From the NCBI GenBank assembly GCA_947448625.1, contig CANFOT010000005.1, positions 42,568-106,567 of the forward strand: a DNA stretch of 64,000 bases, in the 5' to 3' direction. This DNA comes from Burkholderiaceae bacterium. Its GTDB lineage: Bacteria; Pseudomonadota; Gammaproteobacteria; Burkholderiales; Burkholderiaceae. The notes under the pieces were generated by a model. The model worked only from the letters and a program-made list of their open reading frames with translations, was not told the origin of the DNA and ran no database searches. A program made the position numbers and the translations under genes. Numbering within the stretch: the first letter of the stretch is position 1; every line of letters begins with the position of its first letter. Positions 8,370-16,813 of the stretch are shown in pieces.

Positions 8370-8645
8370 TTACTTTGCTGCTGGTGTAGCTGCCGCAGCT
8401 ACAGGAGCGACAAATGGCGGGGGAGCCACACAAGCTGCCGGCGCTGGAGTGCCGGAAACCCTAAAACGATCTGCTACCTTATTTTGAGCTTGGCAAAGTT
8501 GAAATGCACCAACTTTGTCGCCATAAGCAGCCTTTGCCTTAGCTAAATTTGCAGCCTCCTGAGCCTCAGGTGTTAGTGGAGGCAGGGCAGCAAAAGCAAC
8601 AGTAGTTACCAATGAACCGAATGTGAAAGCAATGATTTTCTTCAT
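8370..8645 (-). CDS. Small secreted protein at the end of the formate dehydrogenase operon
   Basis: A 91-residue protein of unknown function. The ATG at 8645 opens a clear Sec signal peptide (MKKIIAFTFGSLVTTVAFA), so the mature protein should be periplasmic. The mature part has a short helical region (TPEAQEAANLAKAKAAYGDK), two cysteines (QLCQAQNK and PAACVAP), and a Pro/Ala-rich C-terminus. The ORF track start at 8711 would lie inside the upstream cytochrome subunit gene and lose the signal peptide. The gene is 10 bases downstream of the gamma subunit, so it belongs to that transcript. A structural or heme/FeS-related accessory role is only a guess. Confidence 0.7.
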   Translation of the reverse strand: MKKIIAFTFGSLVTTVAFAALPPLTPEAQEAANLAKAKAAYGDKVGAFQLCQAQNKVADRFRVSGTPAPAACVAPPPFVAPVAAAATPAAK

Positions 8646-8655
8646 AGCTTTTTCC

Positions 8656-9711
8656 TTATTTATTAATCTTGTTATACCAAATCTCATGATGCTCTTTGGC
8701 CCAGGTTGCATCTACATAGCCATCCTTCATGCCATCAATAGATCCTTGCATACCAATCGTACCAATGTAGATGTGACCCATTGCCATTGCCATCATTAGG
8801 ATAGCGGCTGAACTATGAATGATATTAGCTAACTGCATAGTGCCGCGTAGGTACTGAATATCCATAAATGGAACAATCATATCGAGCACGAAACCTGAGG
8901 CTGAAATAGTGAGTCCCAATACAACCATACCAAACCAGAACCAGATTTTTTCTCCCATATTGAAGAAACCAGCGGGTACATGTTTACCACTCAGCATTCC
9001 GCCGAAGGTGAGGAGCCAATTAAGGTCACCCTCTCCTGGGATATTTCTGGTTGCAAAGAGTAGGAAGAAAATCACAACGCTCAAAGTAAATAGCGGGCCA
9101 GAATAATTGTGGATATTTTTGCAAACCATCAAAAATGAGCCATAGGTAGCACCACCCATTAATGGCATTGCAAAGTACTTGCCGTACAAAATGAGTAAGC
9201 CAGTCAATGCCAGCGCAATAAAGCTAAATGCCATCGTCCAGTGAGTGAAGCGCTCAAAACCATTAAAACGCTTGATCTTGACACCAGACATCGGAGCATG
9301 AAGTTTAATTGGACCCTTAACTAGGAAGAGCGCAGCAATACCAAAGAAAGCAATGGCAAGCAACCAAGCGCCGTATACGGTAATGATGCCATTACGAATC
9401 AAACGCCATTGCTGACCAGAACGCTGAATCAGTACGCTCGCCTCTTTGTCCGGAATGCTAACGTAGTTGTAAGGATCGCTATTAGCCGTATCCCAAATTG
9501 CACCTTCTTTAGGCGCCGTATTTGCAGGCTGAGATTGTGCTTGAGTGCCATTGGGAATGCTATTGAGATTCTTGGGAATATCAATCCCACTTGGTGTTGG
9601 CAATGGCTGCATTGGCGCACGTTCCGCCAGGCAAACTCCGCTTAACAAACTAAGCGATACACCCAGAGCCAAAACCCAAGAGCGACTAACGCTTGAAAAT
9701 GATCGATTCAT
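8656..9711 (-). CDS. Formate dehydrogenase gamma subunit (cytochrome b556)
   Basis: A 351-residue membrane subunit. A signal peptide (ending near SGVCLAE) precedes a periplasmic stretch of about 70 residues. Five further hydrophobic helices follow, including one just after RNGIITVYGAWLL and the canonical four-helix cytochrome b region. Candidate heme ligands are in RFTHWTMAF, NIHNYSGPLF, NIIHSSAAI and GHIYIG. The subunit takes electrons from the FeS subunit and passes them to quinone. At 351 residues it is longer than the Escherichia coli FdnI (about 217) because of the N-terminal extension, as is common in betaproteobacteria. Upstream lie the small lipoprotein and the FeS subunit genes. Confidence 0.88.
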   Translation of the reverse strand: MNRSFSSVSRSWVLALGVSLSLLSGVCLAERAPMQPLPTPSGIDIPKNLNSIPNGTQAQSQPANTAPKEGAIWDTANSDPYNYVSIPDKEASVLIQRSGQQWRLIRNGIITVYGAWLLAIAFFGIAALFLVKGPIKLHAPMSGVKIKRFNGFERFTHWTMAFSFIALALTGLLILYGKYFAMPLMGGATYGSFLMVCKNIHNYSGPLFTLSVVIFFLLFATRNIPGEGDLNWLLTFGGMLSGKHVPAGFFNMGEKIWFWFGMVVLGLTISASGFVLDMIVPFMDIQYLRGTMQLANIIHSSAAILMMAMAMGHIYIGTIGMQGSIDGMKDGYVDATWAKEHHEIWYNKINK

Positions 9712-9758
9712 ACAAATATCCTTAAACGTTTTCGTTTTATTTATTGTTGTTTAACTGA

Positions 9759-9995
9759 TCACTTAGCGCGTGAATACTCAGATTGGTTCTGATTGCGCTT
9801 GTTAATCGCTTCAGTCCAGCTCGCCTGATCACCCGGAGTCCAGCCCTTAGTCATGAACCCGTTATCAGCACCCATATAAGGAGCTACATCAGGACGCTTT
9901 GCAGCTTTCGCTGCAATCTCAGGAGGCTCAGAACAAGCGGCTAACAATGCGCCCACTGCTACGCACAAACCGAGAGTTTTGAAATTCATTTTCAT
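9759..9995 (-). CDS. Small lipoprotein of the formate dehydrogenase operon
   Basis: A 78-residue putative lipoprotein. From the ATG at 9995, which has AGGAGT six bases upstream, the sequence reads MKMNFKTLGLCVAVGALLAAC, a signal peptide with lipobox LAAC. The mature part is hydrophilic (PDVAPYMGADNGFMTKGWTPGD ... ERNQ-rich end). Its start overlaps the stop of the FeS subunit gene by ATGA, so the two are translationally coupled. No family is recognised. Its position between beta and gamma subunits suggests an accessory or assembly role at the membrane. Confidence 0.75.
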   Translation of the reverse strand: MKMNFKTLGLCVAVGALLAACSEPPEIAAKAAKRPDVAPYMGADNGFMTKGWTPGDQASWTEAINKRNQNQSEYSRAK

Positions 9996-10651
9996 GACTT
10001 TACTCCTGGAATTTTGTCGGCAGGCGTAGGTGTTGGTGCAGGCGAGCCTGAAGAACCATATGCAGTAGACCAACCGAAGATCTCATTGCTTGGATATCTT
10101 CCATTTGCCTCGCGAACTGAAACACGTTTGGCGTAAATAGTAGAAATTACCTCACTATCGCCACCAATCAAAGCCTTGGTTGAACACATCTCGGCACATA
10201 AAGGCAACTTACCCTCAGCCAAGCGGTTACGACCATACTTTTCAAACTCAGCAACACTACCGTTAGCTTCAGGGCCGCCGCTACAGAATGTGCACTTATC
10301 CATTTTGCTGCGGGAACCAAAGGCACCCTTGCTCAAGAACTGAGGGGCGCCAAATGGACAAGCAAATGAACAGTAGCCGCAACCAATACAGATATCCTTG
10401 TCATGCAAGACTACGCCTTCATCTGTTCGATAGAAACAATCCACTGGACAGACGGCCATACAAGGCGCATCTGAGCAGTGCATACAAGCAACTGAAACTG
10501 ATTTCTCTTGCCCGATCACGCCGTCATTAACCGTAACAACACGGCGACGAGTAATACCCCAAGGAACTTCGTTTTCGTTTTTACAAGCTGTGACACAGCC
10601 GTTGCACTCAATGCATCGCTCTGTATCACAAATAAATTTCATTCTTGCCAT
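9992..10651 (-). CDS. fdh3B: Formate dehydrogenase beta subunit (FDH3-type, four [4Fe-4S])
   Basis: A 219-residue electron-transfer subunit. Four cysteine groups are visible: CIECNGCVTACK, CMHCSDAPCMAVCP, CIGCGYCSFACP, and a fourth shared set formed by CTFCSGG with CAEMCSTKAL, giving four [4Fe-4S] clusters. It carries electrons from the catalytic subunit to the cytochrome b subunit. Unlike Escherichia coli FdnH (about 294 residues) it has no C-terminal membrane anchor; it ends in a Pro/Ser-rich tail (SSGSPAPTPTPADK). It follows the catalytic subunit gene by 28 bases and overlaps the small lipoprotein gene by four. Confidence 0.9.
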   Translation of the reverse strand: MARMKFICDTERCIECNGCVTACKNENEVPWGITRRRVVTVNDGVIGQEKSVSVACMHCSDAPCMAVCPVDCFYRTDEGVVLHDKDICIGCGYCSFACPFGAPQFLSKGAFGSRSKMDKCTFCSGGPEANGSVAEFEKYGRNRLAEGKLPLCAEMCSTKALIGGDSEVISTIYAKRVSVREANGRYPSNEIFGWSTAYGSSGSPAPTPTPADKIPGVKS

Positions 10652-10679
10652 GGTGTTCTCCTGACTTTATCTTTTTAAC

Positions 10680-13664
10680 TTAGGCAAATTTTTCGATTTG
10701 GCACATGGTGGTTTTGGTTTCTTGCATCATCGTCACCATGTCGTAGCCGTAGGTTGTCGCAGTATTTACCGCCTCACCTAAAACTACTGGGGCAGCGCCC
10801 TCTGGATAATATTTACGCAAGTCATTGCCCTGCCACCAGCCAGCAAAGTGGAATGGCACAAATGCGGTACCTTGATCAACGCGTGGGGTTACCAATGCGC
10901 GCACTTTAATCTGGGCACCAGTTGGTGACTTGACCCAAACATAATCCCAGTTCTTAATACCGCGAACTTCTGCAGCCTTAGGATTGATTTCCACAAAGTT
11001 CTCTTGTTGCAACTCAGCCAACCATGGGTTAGAACGAGTTTCGTCCCCTCCACCTTCGTACTCAACCAAACGACCAGAGGTCAAAATGATTGGGAACTTT
11101 TCGTAGAGCTTTTCATTCAGATTCTTATCTTGAACTGTTTTGTAGAGGGTCGGCAAACGCCAGAAATTCTTCTTATCGGCTGCAGTTGGGTACTTACGCA
11201 TCATTGGCTCGTTAGTACTAAATAACGCCTCACGATGAGTTGGAATTGCATCCGGGAAGTTCCATACTACTGCGCGTGCTTTTGCATTGCCGAATGGATG
11301 ACAACCATTTTTCATCACAACGCGTTGAATACCACCGGATAAGTCAGTCTTCCAGTTCTTGCCTTCGGCAAGCTTTTGCTCTTCTTCGGTAAGCTGATTC
11401 CACCAGCCTAGCTTTTTCACGAGCACATGATCAAACTCTGGATAGCCGGTAGTAATAGCTGAACCCTTAGAGTAAGACCCATCTTCCGCCAATAAATTTT
11501 TGCCATCCTTTTCCACGCCGAAGTTCGCGCGGAAATTGCCACCACCCTCCATAACACTCTTGCTAGTGTCATAAAGATTTGGTGAGCCTGGATGCTTGAT
11601 GGCGGCGGTGCCATAGCAAGGCCAAGGCAAGCCATAGTAGTCACCGGTTGTGTCGTAACCTGACACTGGATCTACGCCACCACGCGACTTCAACGTCTTC
11701 GGATCAAATGTCCCAACCATTCTCATGTGGGCCTTTAAGCGCTCAGGAGTTTGGCCGGTATAACCAATAGTCCAGCAAGAGCGATTGATTTCACGCAAGA
11801 TATCTTCAATTTGCGGCTCTCTCCACTGCTTACCAGCAAACTTCGAGCTCAAGATCTTGTAATTCTTGGACAGCTCTTCACCGAAGCCAAGGCGATCAGC
11901 AAATGCCTGCATGATTACATGGTCAGGCACAGACTCAAATAATGGATCAATCACTTTCTCACGCCACTGCAATGAGCGGTTTGAGGCGGTAGCCGAACCT
12001 GTTGTTTCAAACTGAGTCGTTGCCGGCAAGAGGTAAACATTGCGATTCTTATTTACTGTATCGCCCTCAGCAGCTGGCATTGCTGCCATAGCTGCTGTAG
12101 CGCTTGGATATGGGTCGACAACAACCAATAAATCCAACTTATTCATCGCACGCTTCATGTCCAAACCGCGAGTTTGTGAATTAGGTGCATGACCCCAGAA
12201 GAACAAACCCTTTACATTGGTTTGCTGATCAATCATGTCATTCTTCTCAAGGACTGCATCAACCCAACGAGAAACCGTGGTGCCTGACTTCTCCATCATA
12301 TCGGGTGCATAGCGACCTTTAATCCACTCGTAATCTACGCCCCATACGGTAGAAAAATGCTTCCATGAGCCCGCTGCAAGACCGTAGTAACCAGGCAATG
12401 AATCTGGGTTAGGACCAACGTCAGTTGCACCTTGAACATTATCGTGACCGCGGAAAATATTCGCGCCACCACCAGACTTACCAATGTTGCCTAAAGCCAA
12501 TTGCAAAATACAAGAAGCGCGAACCATGGCATTACCAATGGTGTGCTGTGTTTGACCCATACACCAGACTAAAGTGCTTGGACGATTCTTCGCCATAGTC
12601 TCAGCCACTTTGTAAACCTGAGCCTCAGGAACGCCGCAGGCCTCTTCCACATTCTTAGGAGTCCACTTTTCCATCACTTCTTTGCGGATCTCATCCATGC
12701 CGTATACGCGGTCATTGATGTACTTCTTATCTTCCCAACCATTGTTAAAGATGTGATACAGAACACCAAACAAGAATGGAATGTCCGAACCAGAACGGAT
12801 GCGGACGTATTGATCAGACTTGGCTGCAGTACGGGTGTAGCGTGGGTCAACGACGATAACCTTGCAACCATTTTCTTTAGCATGCAACAAGCTGAGCATC
12901 GACACTGGATGCGCTTCTGCAGCATTTGAGCCAATGTACAAAGCTGCCTTAGCGTTCATCATGTCGTTATAGCTATTGGTCATCGCACCATAGCCCCAGG
13001 TGTTTGCTACACCGGCAACAGTAGTGGAGTGGCAAATACGCGCTTGATGATCTGTATTGTTGGTTCCAAAGAAAGAAACCCACTTGCGCAATAAATAAGA
13101 TTGCTCGTTATTGTGTTTTGAAGATCCAATAAAGAACATTGCATCCGGAGAGTACTTGCTGCGGATGTCCTTCATCTGCGCAGTAATTTCAGTTAAAGCC
13201 TGGTCCCAAGAAATACGTTGATATTTACCATCAACCAACTTCATTGGATAACGCAAACGGAAGTCACCATGTCCGTGCTCACGCAAGGCGGCACCTTTGG
13301 CACAGTAAGAACCCATATTAATTGGGGAATCAAAGACGGGATTTTGGCGAACCCAAACACCATTCTCAACGGTTGCGTCAGTAGCGCAACCTACAGAGCA
13401 GTGAGTACAAATTGTTCTTTTGACTTCGATCTTGCCTTTGCCATCAAGCATTGCTTTACTTGGCTCAGCTACCGCTTTTTGCACCAAGCTTAATTGGCTT
13501 GCTGCAATACCAGCACCGACACCTACACCAGATCGCTTGAGGAAAGTACGGCGATCCATGGTTGGCACTGCAGATTGCAGACCGCGCGAGAGGCTGCCGA
13601 TGAGACGTGATGCAGGCGTAGCGCGACTGCTTTGTGGGGTATTGGATTTACGAGTCAGACTCAT
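10680..13664 (-). CDS. fdhA: Formate dehydrogenase catalytic (alpha) subunit, Cys-type, Tat-exported
   Basis: A 994-residue molybdopterin oxidoreductase that should oxidise formate to CO2 in the periplasm. The N-terminus has a Tat signal (MDRRTFLKRSGVGVGAG). The proximal [4Fe-4S] motif is CTHCSVGC with a fourth Cys in GSYCAKG. The metal ligand is in ARICHSTTVAGVANTWG: Cys211, codon TGC, where Escherichia coli FDH-N has selenocysteine, and the adjacent His and GAMTNSYNDM are kept. The bis-pterin dinucleotide regions and a C-terminal molybdopterin-binding domain are present throughout. The start at 13664 has AGGGA upstream. Molybdenum or tungsten could be the metal; the nearby tupBC genes favour tungsten (inference). 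Confidence 0.93.
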   Translation of the reverse strand: MSLTRKSNTPQSSRATPASRLIGSLSRGLQSAVPTMDRRTFLKRSGVGVGAGIAASQLSLVQKAVAEPSKAMLDGKGKIEVKRTICTHCSVGCATDATVENGVWVRQNPVFDSPINMGSYCAKGAALREHGHGDFRLRYPMKLVDGKYQRISWDQALTEITAQMKDIRSKYSPDAMFFIGSSKHNNEQSYLLRKWVSFFGTNNTDHQARICHSTTVAGVANTWGYGAMTNSYNDMMNAKAALYIGSNAAEAHPVSMLSLLHAKENGCKVIVVDPRYTRTAAKSDQYVRIRSGSDIPFLFGVLYHIFNNGWEDKKYINDRVYGMDEIRKEVMEKWTPKNVEEACGVPEAQVYKVAETMAKNRPSTLVWCMGQTQHTIGNAMVRASCILQLALGNIGKSGGGANIFRGHDNVQGATDVGPNPDSLPGYYGLAAGSWKHFSTVWGVDYEWIKGRYAPDMMEKSGTTVSRWVDAVLEKNDMIDQQTNVKGLFFWGHAPNSQTRGLDMKRAMNKLDLLVVVDPYPSATAAMAAMPAAEGDTVNKNRNVYLLPATTQFETTGSATASNRSLQWREKVIDPLFESVPDHVIMQAFADRLGFGEELSKNYKILSSKFAGKQWREPQIEDILREINRSCWTIGYTGQTPERLKAHMRMVGTFDPKTLKSRGGVDPVSGYDTTGDYYGLPWPCYGTAAIKHPGSPNLYDTSKSVMEGGGNFRANFGVEKDGKNLLAEDGSYSKGSAITTGYPEFDHVLVKKLGWWNQLTEEEQKLAEGKNWKTDLSGGIQRVVMKNGCHPFGNAKARAVVWNFPDAIPTHREALFSTNEPMMRKYPTAADKKNFWRLPTLYKTVQDKNLNEKLYEKFPIILTSGRLVEYEGGGDETRSNPWLAELQQENFVEINPKAAEVRGIKNWDYVWVKSPTGAQIKVRALVTPRVDQGTAFVPFHFAGWWQGNDLRKYYPEGAAPVVLGEAVNTATTYGYDMVTMMQETKTTMCQIEKFA

Positions 13665-13726
13665 ATGATGTCCCTGAGAAATATTTTTATTTAATTATTT
13701 AGAAACGACTTCATTAGCAAACCGCT

Positions 13727-13948
13727 TTAAAGCATGGTGGTTTCGTAATACTTGCGAACATGGGCCGACAGTTGATAACCATCATCTTTGCCCTGAACGG
13801 TGCTGCCAATTTCCTGAATCACCGCTTTGCCAATAGGCGTTTGTGACGCAATGGCAACAGCTCCAACTGCGGCGCCCGCTCCAATAAAAAACTGACGGCG
13901 TGAAGGCTTATTTTCTTCTGCAGATGCAGTGGTGGATTTAGTACTCAT
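13727..13948 (-). CDS. Formate dehydrogenase region Tat-signal protein
   Basis: A 73-residue protein with twin-arginine signal KPSRRQFFIGAGAAVGAVAIA. It matches the small 'formate dehydrogenase region TAT target' family found just upstream of fdh catalytic genes; the C-terminus DGYQLSAHVRKYYETTML is typical. The start ATG at 13948 has GGAG seven bases upstream. Its job is not established; an assembly or co-export role with the catalytic subunit is assumed. It is separated from the TorD-type gene by 123 bases that hold a dyad and an FNR-like box, so a second promoter may lie there. Confidence 0.82.
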   Translation of the reverse strand: MSTKSTTASAEENKPSRRQFFIGAGAAVGAVAIASQTPIGKAVIQEIGSTVQGKDDGYQLSAHVRKYYETTML

Positions 13949-13971
13949 CGTATGCTCCGTTTTAGTGCAAA

Positions 13972-13985
13972 TTGATATGGGTCAA
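13972..13985. promoter_or_regulatory. FNR/Anr-like dyad upstream of the fdh structural genes
   Basis: TTGATatggGTCAA matches the FNR-family consensus TTGAT-N4-ATCAA at nine of ten positions. Its near edge is 24 bases upstream of the ATG of the small Tat gene. That is too close to the start codon for ordinary class II activation, so if real it would more likely repress, or serve a promoter placed differently. Visual assignment only. Confidence 0.35.
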
Positions 13986-14054
13986 GTTTAATCGGAAATT
14001 GCATATTTGACATATTTGCGCAATAAAACTTTAGTAGTAGAAAGATCAATCCAT

Positions 14055-14076
14055 TTTGATGCAATGCAACATCAAA
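14055..14076. repeat. Inverted repeat at the torD-like stop
   Basis: TTTGATG and CATCAAA flank an eight-base loop (CAATGCAA). The repeat spans the last bases of the chaperone gene and the start of the intergenic region. There is no U-tract on either side, so it is a poor terminator. It could be an operator or a processing hairpin. Confidence 0.4.
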
Positions 14077-14716
14077 TCATGTCAAAACTCTGCCCCTCAA
14101 TGGCTAGGAATTCTCTAGTTAATGCCGCGATGGGATGGTAAAGATGCATCTCAGGAATACCCTCAATTGCATCGCATAATTCGTCATACCAAGGGCGAAT
14201 GTGATCGTTGAAAAAGACCTTTTGATTTGTAAGATTTGAGATCTCTACATCGTCGCCCGCTATCAGGTAACGCATCACCTCGCACAATGCTGATAAGTGA
14301 TCCTCAGTCTCGGTGACCTCCTCCGCTGCCTCCAAACCAAAAAGCTCTATAGCACGACGAATATCTACCAAAGGCTTTTCATTTAAATGGCCCGCCATGT
14401 AAAAGGAGCCATTCAAAATCACATTAGGTCGACCAACACTGATGAAATTGAGATCAAACTCATCATGCCAAGCTTTGGCAGGATTATTTTTCGCCACCTC
14501 AACAACGCTATGCCATACCTTAGCCAGTGGTGCATCTTCGGATTGAACATCCTCCCCATTTGGAATGGATGAGGCTATTTGATCCAATAACTCCTGGTCT
14601 GGCGGCAAATGAAAGAATCTAGCAATCAAGCCATATAAATCTGCTCTAGCCAAATCCTCTGGCAAACCGACATCGCCCACCTCGGTAGTGGCGCTCCCTT
14701 TTAATTGTTCACTCAT
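14072..14716 (-). CDS. TorD/DmsD-family molecular chaperone
   Basis: A 214-residue, mostly helical, acidic protein of the TorD-like redox-enzyme maturation protein family. Typical features are the N-terminal RADLYGLIARFFHLPPDQELL, the central EFDLNFISVGRPN and the pattern YMAGHLNEKPLVDIRRA, and EDHLSALCEVMRYLI. Such proteins bind the Tat signal of molybdo- or tungsto-enzymes and hold them until the cofactor is inserted; here the client is presumably the catalytic subunit encoded downstream. The ATG at 14716 overlaps the upstream ferredoxin gene stop by ATGA; the ORF track start at 14758 would lie inside that gene. Confidence 0.85.
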   Translation of the reverse strand: MSEQLKGSATTEVGDVGLPEDLARADLYGLIARFFHLPPDQELLDQIASSIPNGEDVQSEDAPLAKVWHSVVEVAKNNPAKAWHDEFDLNFISVGRPNVILNGSFYMAGHLNEKPLVDIRRAIELFGLEAAEEVTETEDHLSALCEVMRYLIAGDDVEISNLTNQKVFFNDHIRPWYDELCDAIEGIPEMHLYHPIAALTREFLAIEGQSFDMI

Positions 14717-16803
14717 ATCTCTTTTTTCACCATATCTACAACACGACAGTCGCTGCACATTTTTAACCTATCAAGCGCTGCACCCGCAAAAGCGCCATGG
14801 GCACTCAACTTCACCAACATGAGATCGACCATCTTCGCAGTTCCAAATACCTTGCCACAGCTAATGCAGTGAAAAGGCTTAGTCTCGTTGAGCTCCACTT
14901 TTTGTTTGCGCTCCTCCACTGACTGCAAACGAGGAGCTAAAGTTAAAGCTTGCTCTGGGCAAGTTTTAACGCAGATACCACATTGAACGCACTGCTTCTC
15001 TATAAAGGAAAGCTTGGGCTCATCAAGGTTATCCAATAGCGCACCCTCAGGGCAACTACCCACGCAAGACATACACAGTGTGCAGGCATCTTTATTGATA
15101 TTGAGACCACCCAAGAAGGAGGACTGTGGCAAAGCGGCGCCACCAGCTGGAAGTGGTGCTTTAGCTTGCTTTTGCAAGTGTTCCAAGACCATCTCGACAG
15201 TTTCACGCTTTTGATTGCCCAGCCCGAAAGTGGCAGGCGAGCAAATTGCCGGCAAAGCTCCACGCTGACGTAGCTTGCCCATAGCTGCAGATAAGGGCTG
15301 TAGATCATCAGTAGAGTCAATTTGTATTAGCGAGAATCTGGCATCGAAACCATAGGCAGACAAAATCGCATTACCTAAATCACATTGCGTTTCGAGTGCC
15401 GCACGATAAGCGGGATCCTCATCGCCCGTGAGCAATAAAATAAGCTCACCAAAACCATAACTAATTGCGCCAAGCCATAAATCCAGGCCAGTGGAAGCTA
15501 TGTGCTCTATTCCATAAGGCAATACAAAAGATGGCAATCCCTCAAATTGCTTTGGCCTTAGGTGAGCTAAACGCCCAAGAGAATCTATGGCTTGTGTTCC
15601 CGTCTTCAGCGTATGGAGCAATAATGCCGGCGCTTGAGCTTGACTGGTCTTAGCGCTCTCGGCAATAAATACATTGGCGAGAGTTTTAATCTCTTTACCC
15701 TGATGACTGACGCTTGGATAGTTGTAGCGCATCGCGCCCGATGGACAAACTGTTGAGCAAGCTCCACAGCCCATACACAAATTAGGATTAACCTCTACTG
15801 TGCCCTGGCCATTCTTAAACAAGGAGGAGATGGCGCCTGTAGAACAGACATCGATACAGGCACTGCATCCTACTTTGCCATTACGGCCATGCGCGCAAAT
15901 CTTTTCGGTATAGGCAAAGTACTTAGGCTTTTCAAATTCTCCGACTAAACCCAATAATTGGTTTGCCACCAAGGCTTGCTCAAGCGGATCTTTTCCCGGA
16001 GCAAAATAACCTTGTGGTGTTTGACTCATGCGCATCTTAGGGTCAGCGCGCAGATCCATAATCAAATCAAACTCGGAACTACGTTGACGATCTATTCGAT
16101 CGAAATTGATGGCACCAATACCAGCACAAGCTGTAATGCAGGCGCGATGAGATTTACATTTATCTAAGTCAATTTGAAATGCGTCATCAATTGCACTTTC
16201 TGGGCAAACCTCAACACAGGCACCGCAGCGAGTACACATCTCTGGATCAATCGGGTTTTGCAAAATCCAGTCAACTGAAAAATTTCCCAAATATCCATCT
16301 AGCTTGCTCACTTCACCGGTATAAATCGGAAAGTTTCTTGCAATTGGTAGCGCACCAGGCTCTGTACATAAAGCAGAGACATCAAGAGAGTCGCCGAGTT
16401 TTTCAGCCCAGGGCAATGCTTGATCGGCAGGCCCAATAATCAACAGACGTCCCTGGCTTTCGTAATTAACGACCGGCACAGGCTCCGCTTCAGGCATATC
16501 TGCCAAGGCGAGTAAGGCGGCAATTTTCGGAGTGGATGTTTTAGCTTCTTGTGTCCAGCCAGCCACTTCACGAATATTGATAAAGCGTAATGGCGCCACT
16601 AAAGGCTTTGCTGATTGCTCGGCAAGCTCTCCAAATAGAGCGCTCTCCTGGGTGCATGCGATAACAATAGAGTCACTGCCATCAAACGCTTTAATGACCG
16701 AACCAAGCTCCTGCCTACACAAAGAGGTATGCATAGTGAGCCCTAAAGCCTTTGAATCTAAAGGCATGGTTCCATTGCAATTACAGACTAATTTTTGACT
16801 CAT
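14713..16803 (-). CDS. Large poly-[4Fe-4S] ferredoxin-like protein of the fdh locus
   Basis: A 696-residue soluble protein rich in cluster motifs. In order: CNCNG at the N-terminus; CTRCGACVEVCPESAI with CKSHRACITACAG; CAHGRNGKVGCSACIDVC with CMGCGACSTVCPSGAM; CTLCMSCVGSCPEGAL with CVQCGICVKTCPEQAL; and a C-terminal CISCGKVFG ... CSDCR pair that looks like a separate metal site. At least five or six [4Fe-4S] clusters are implied. Non-ferredoxin segments of about 150 residues separate the first and middle groups. This type recurs beside DUF3305/DUF3306 and TorD genes in betaproteobacterial formate dehydrogenase loci. Whether it carries electrons or delivers clusters is not known. It overlaps the chaperone gene by four bases. 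Confidence 0.82.
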   Translation of the reverse strand: MSQKLVCNCNGTMPLDSKALGLTMHTSLCRQELGSVIKAFDGSDSIVIACTQESALFGELAEQSAKPLVAPLRFINIREVAGWTQEAKTSTPKIAALLALADMPEAEPVPVVNYESQGRLLIIGPADQALPWAEKLGDSLDVSALCTEPGALPIARNFPIYTGEVSKLDGYLGNFSVDWILQNPIDPEMCTRCGACVEVCPESAIDDAFQIDLDKCKSHRACITACAGIGAINFDRIDRQRSSEFDLIMDLRADPKMRMSQTPQGYFAPGKDPLEQALVANQLLGLVGEFEKPKYFAYTEKICAHGRNGKVGCSACIDVCSTGAISSLFKNGQGTVEVNPNLCMGCGACSTVCPSGAMRYNYPSVSHQGKEIKTLANVFIAESAKTSQAQAPALLLHTLKTGTQAIDSLGRLAHLRPKQFEGLPSFVLPYGIEHIASTGLDLWLGAISYGFGELILLLTGDEDPAYRAALETQCDLGNAILSAYGFDARFSLIQIDSTDDLQPLSAAMGKLRQRGALPAICSPATFGLGNQKRETVEMVLEHLQKQAKAPLPAGGAALPQSSFLGGLNINKDACTLCMSCVGSCPEGALLDNLDEPKLSFIEKQCVQCGICVKTCPEQALTLAPRLQSVEERKQKVELNETKPFHCISCGKVFGTAKMVDLMLVKLSAHGAFAGAALDRLKMCSDCRVVDMVKKEI

Positions 16804-16813
16804 GGATTTCTTC

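Noticed and set aside
13020-13050. Possible selenocysteine in the formate dehydrogenase catalytic subunit
   Set aside because: The ligand codon is TGC (Cys211); no in-frame TGA occurs at this position and no SECIS element is needed.
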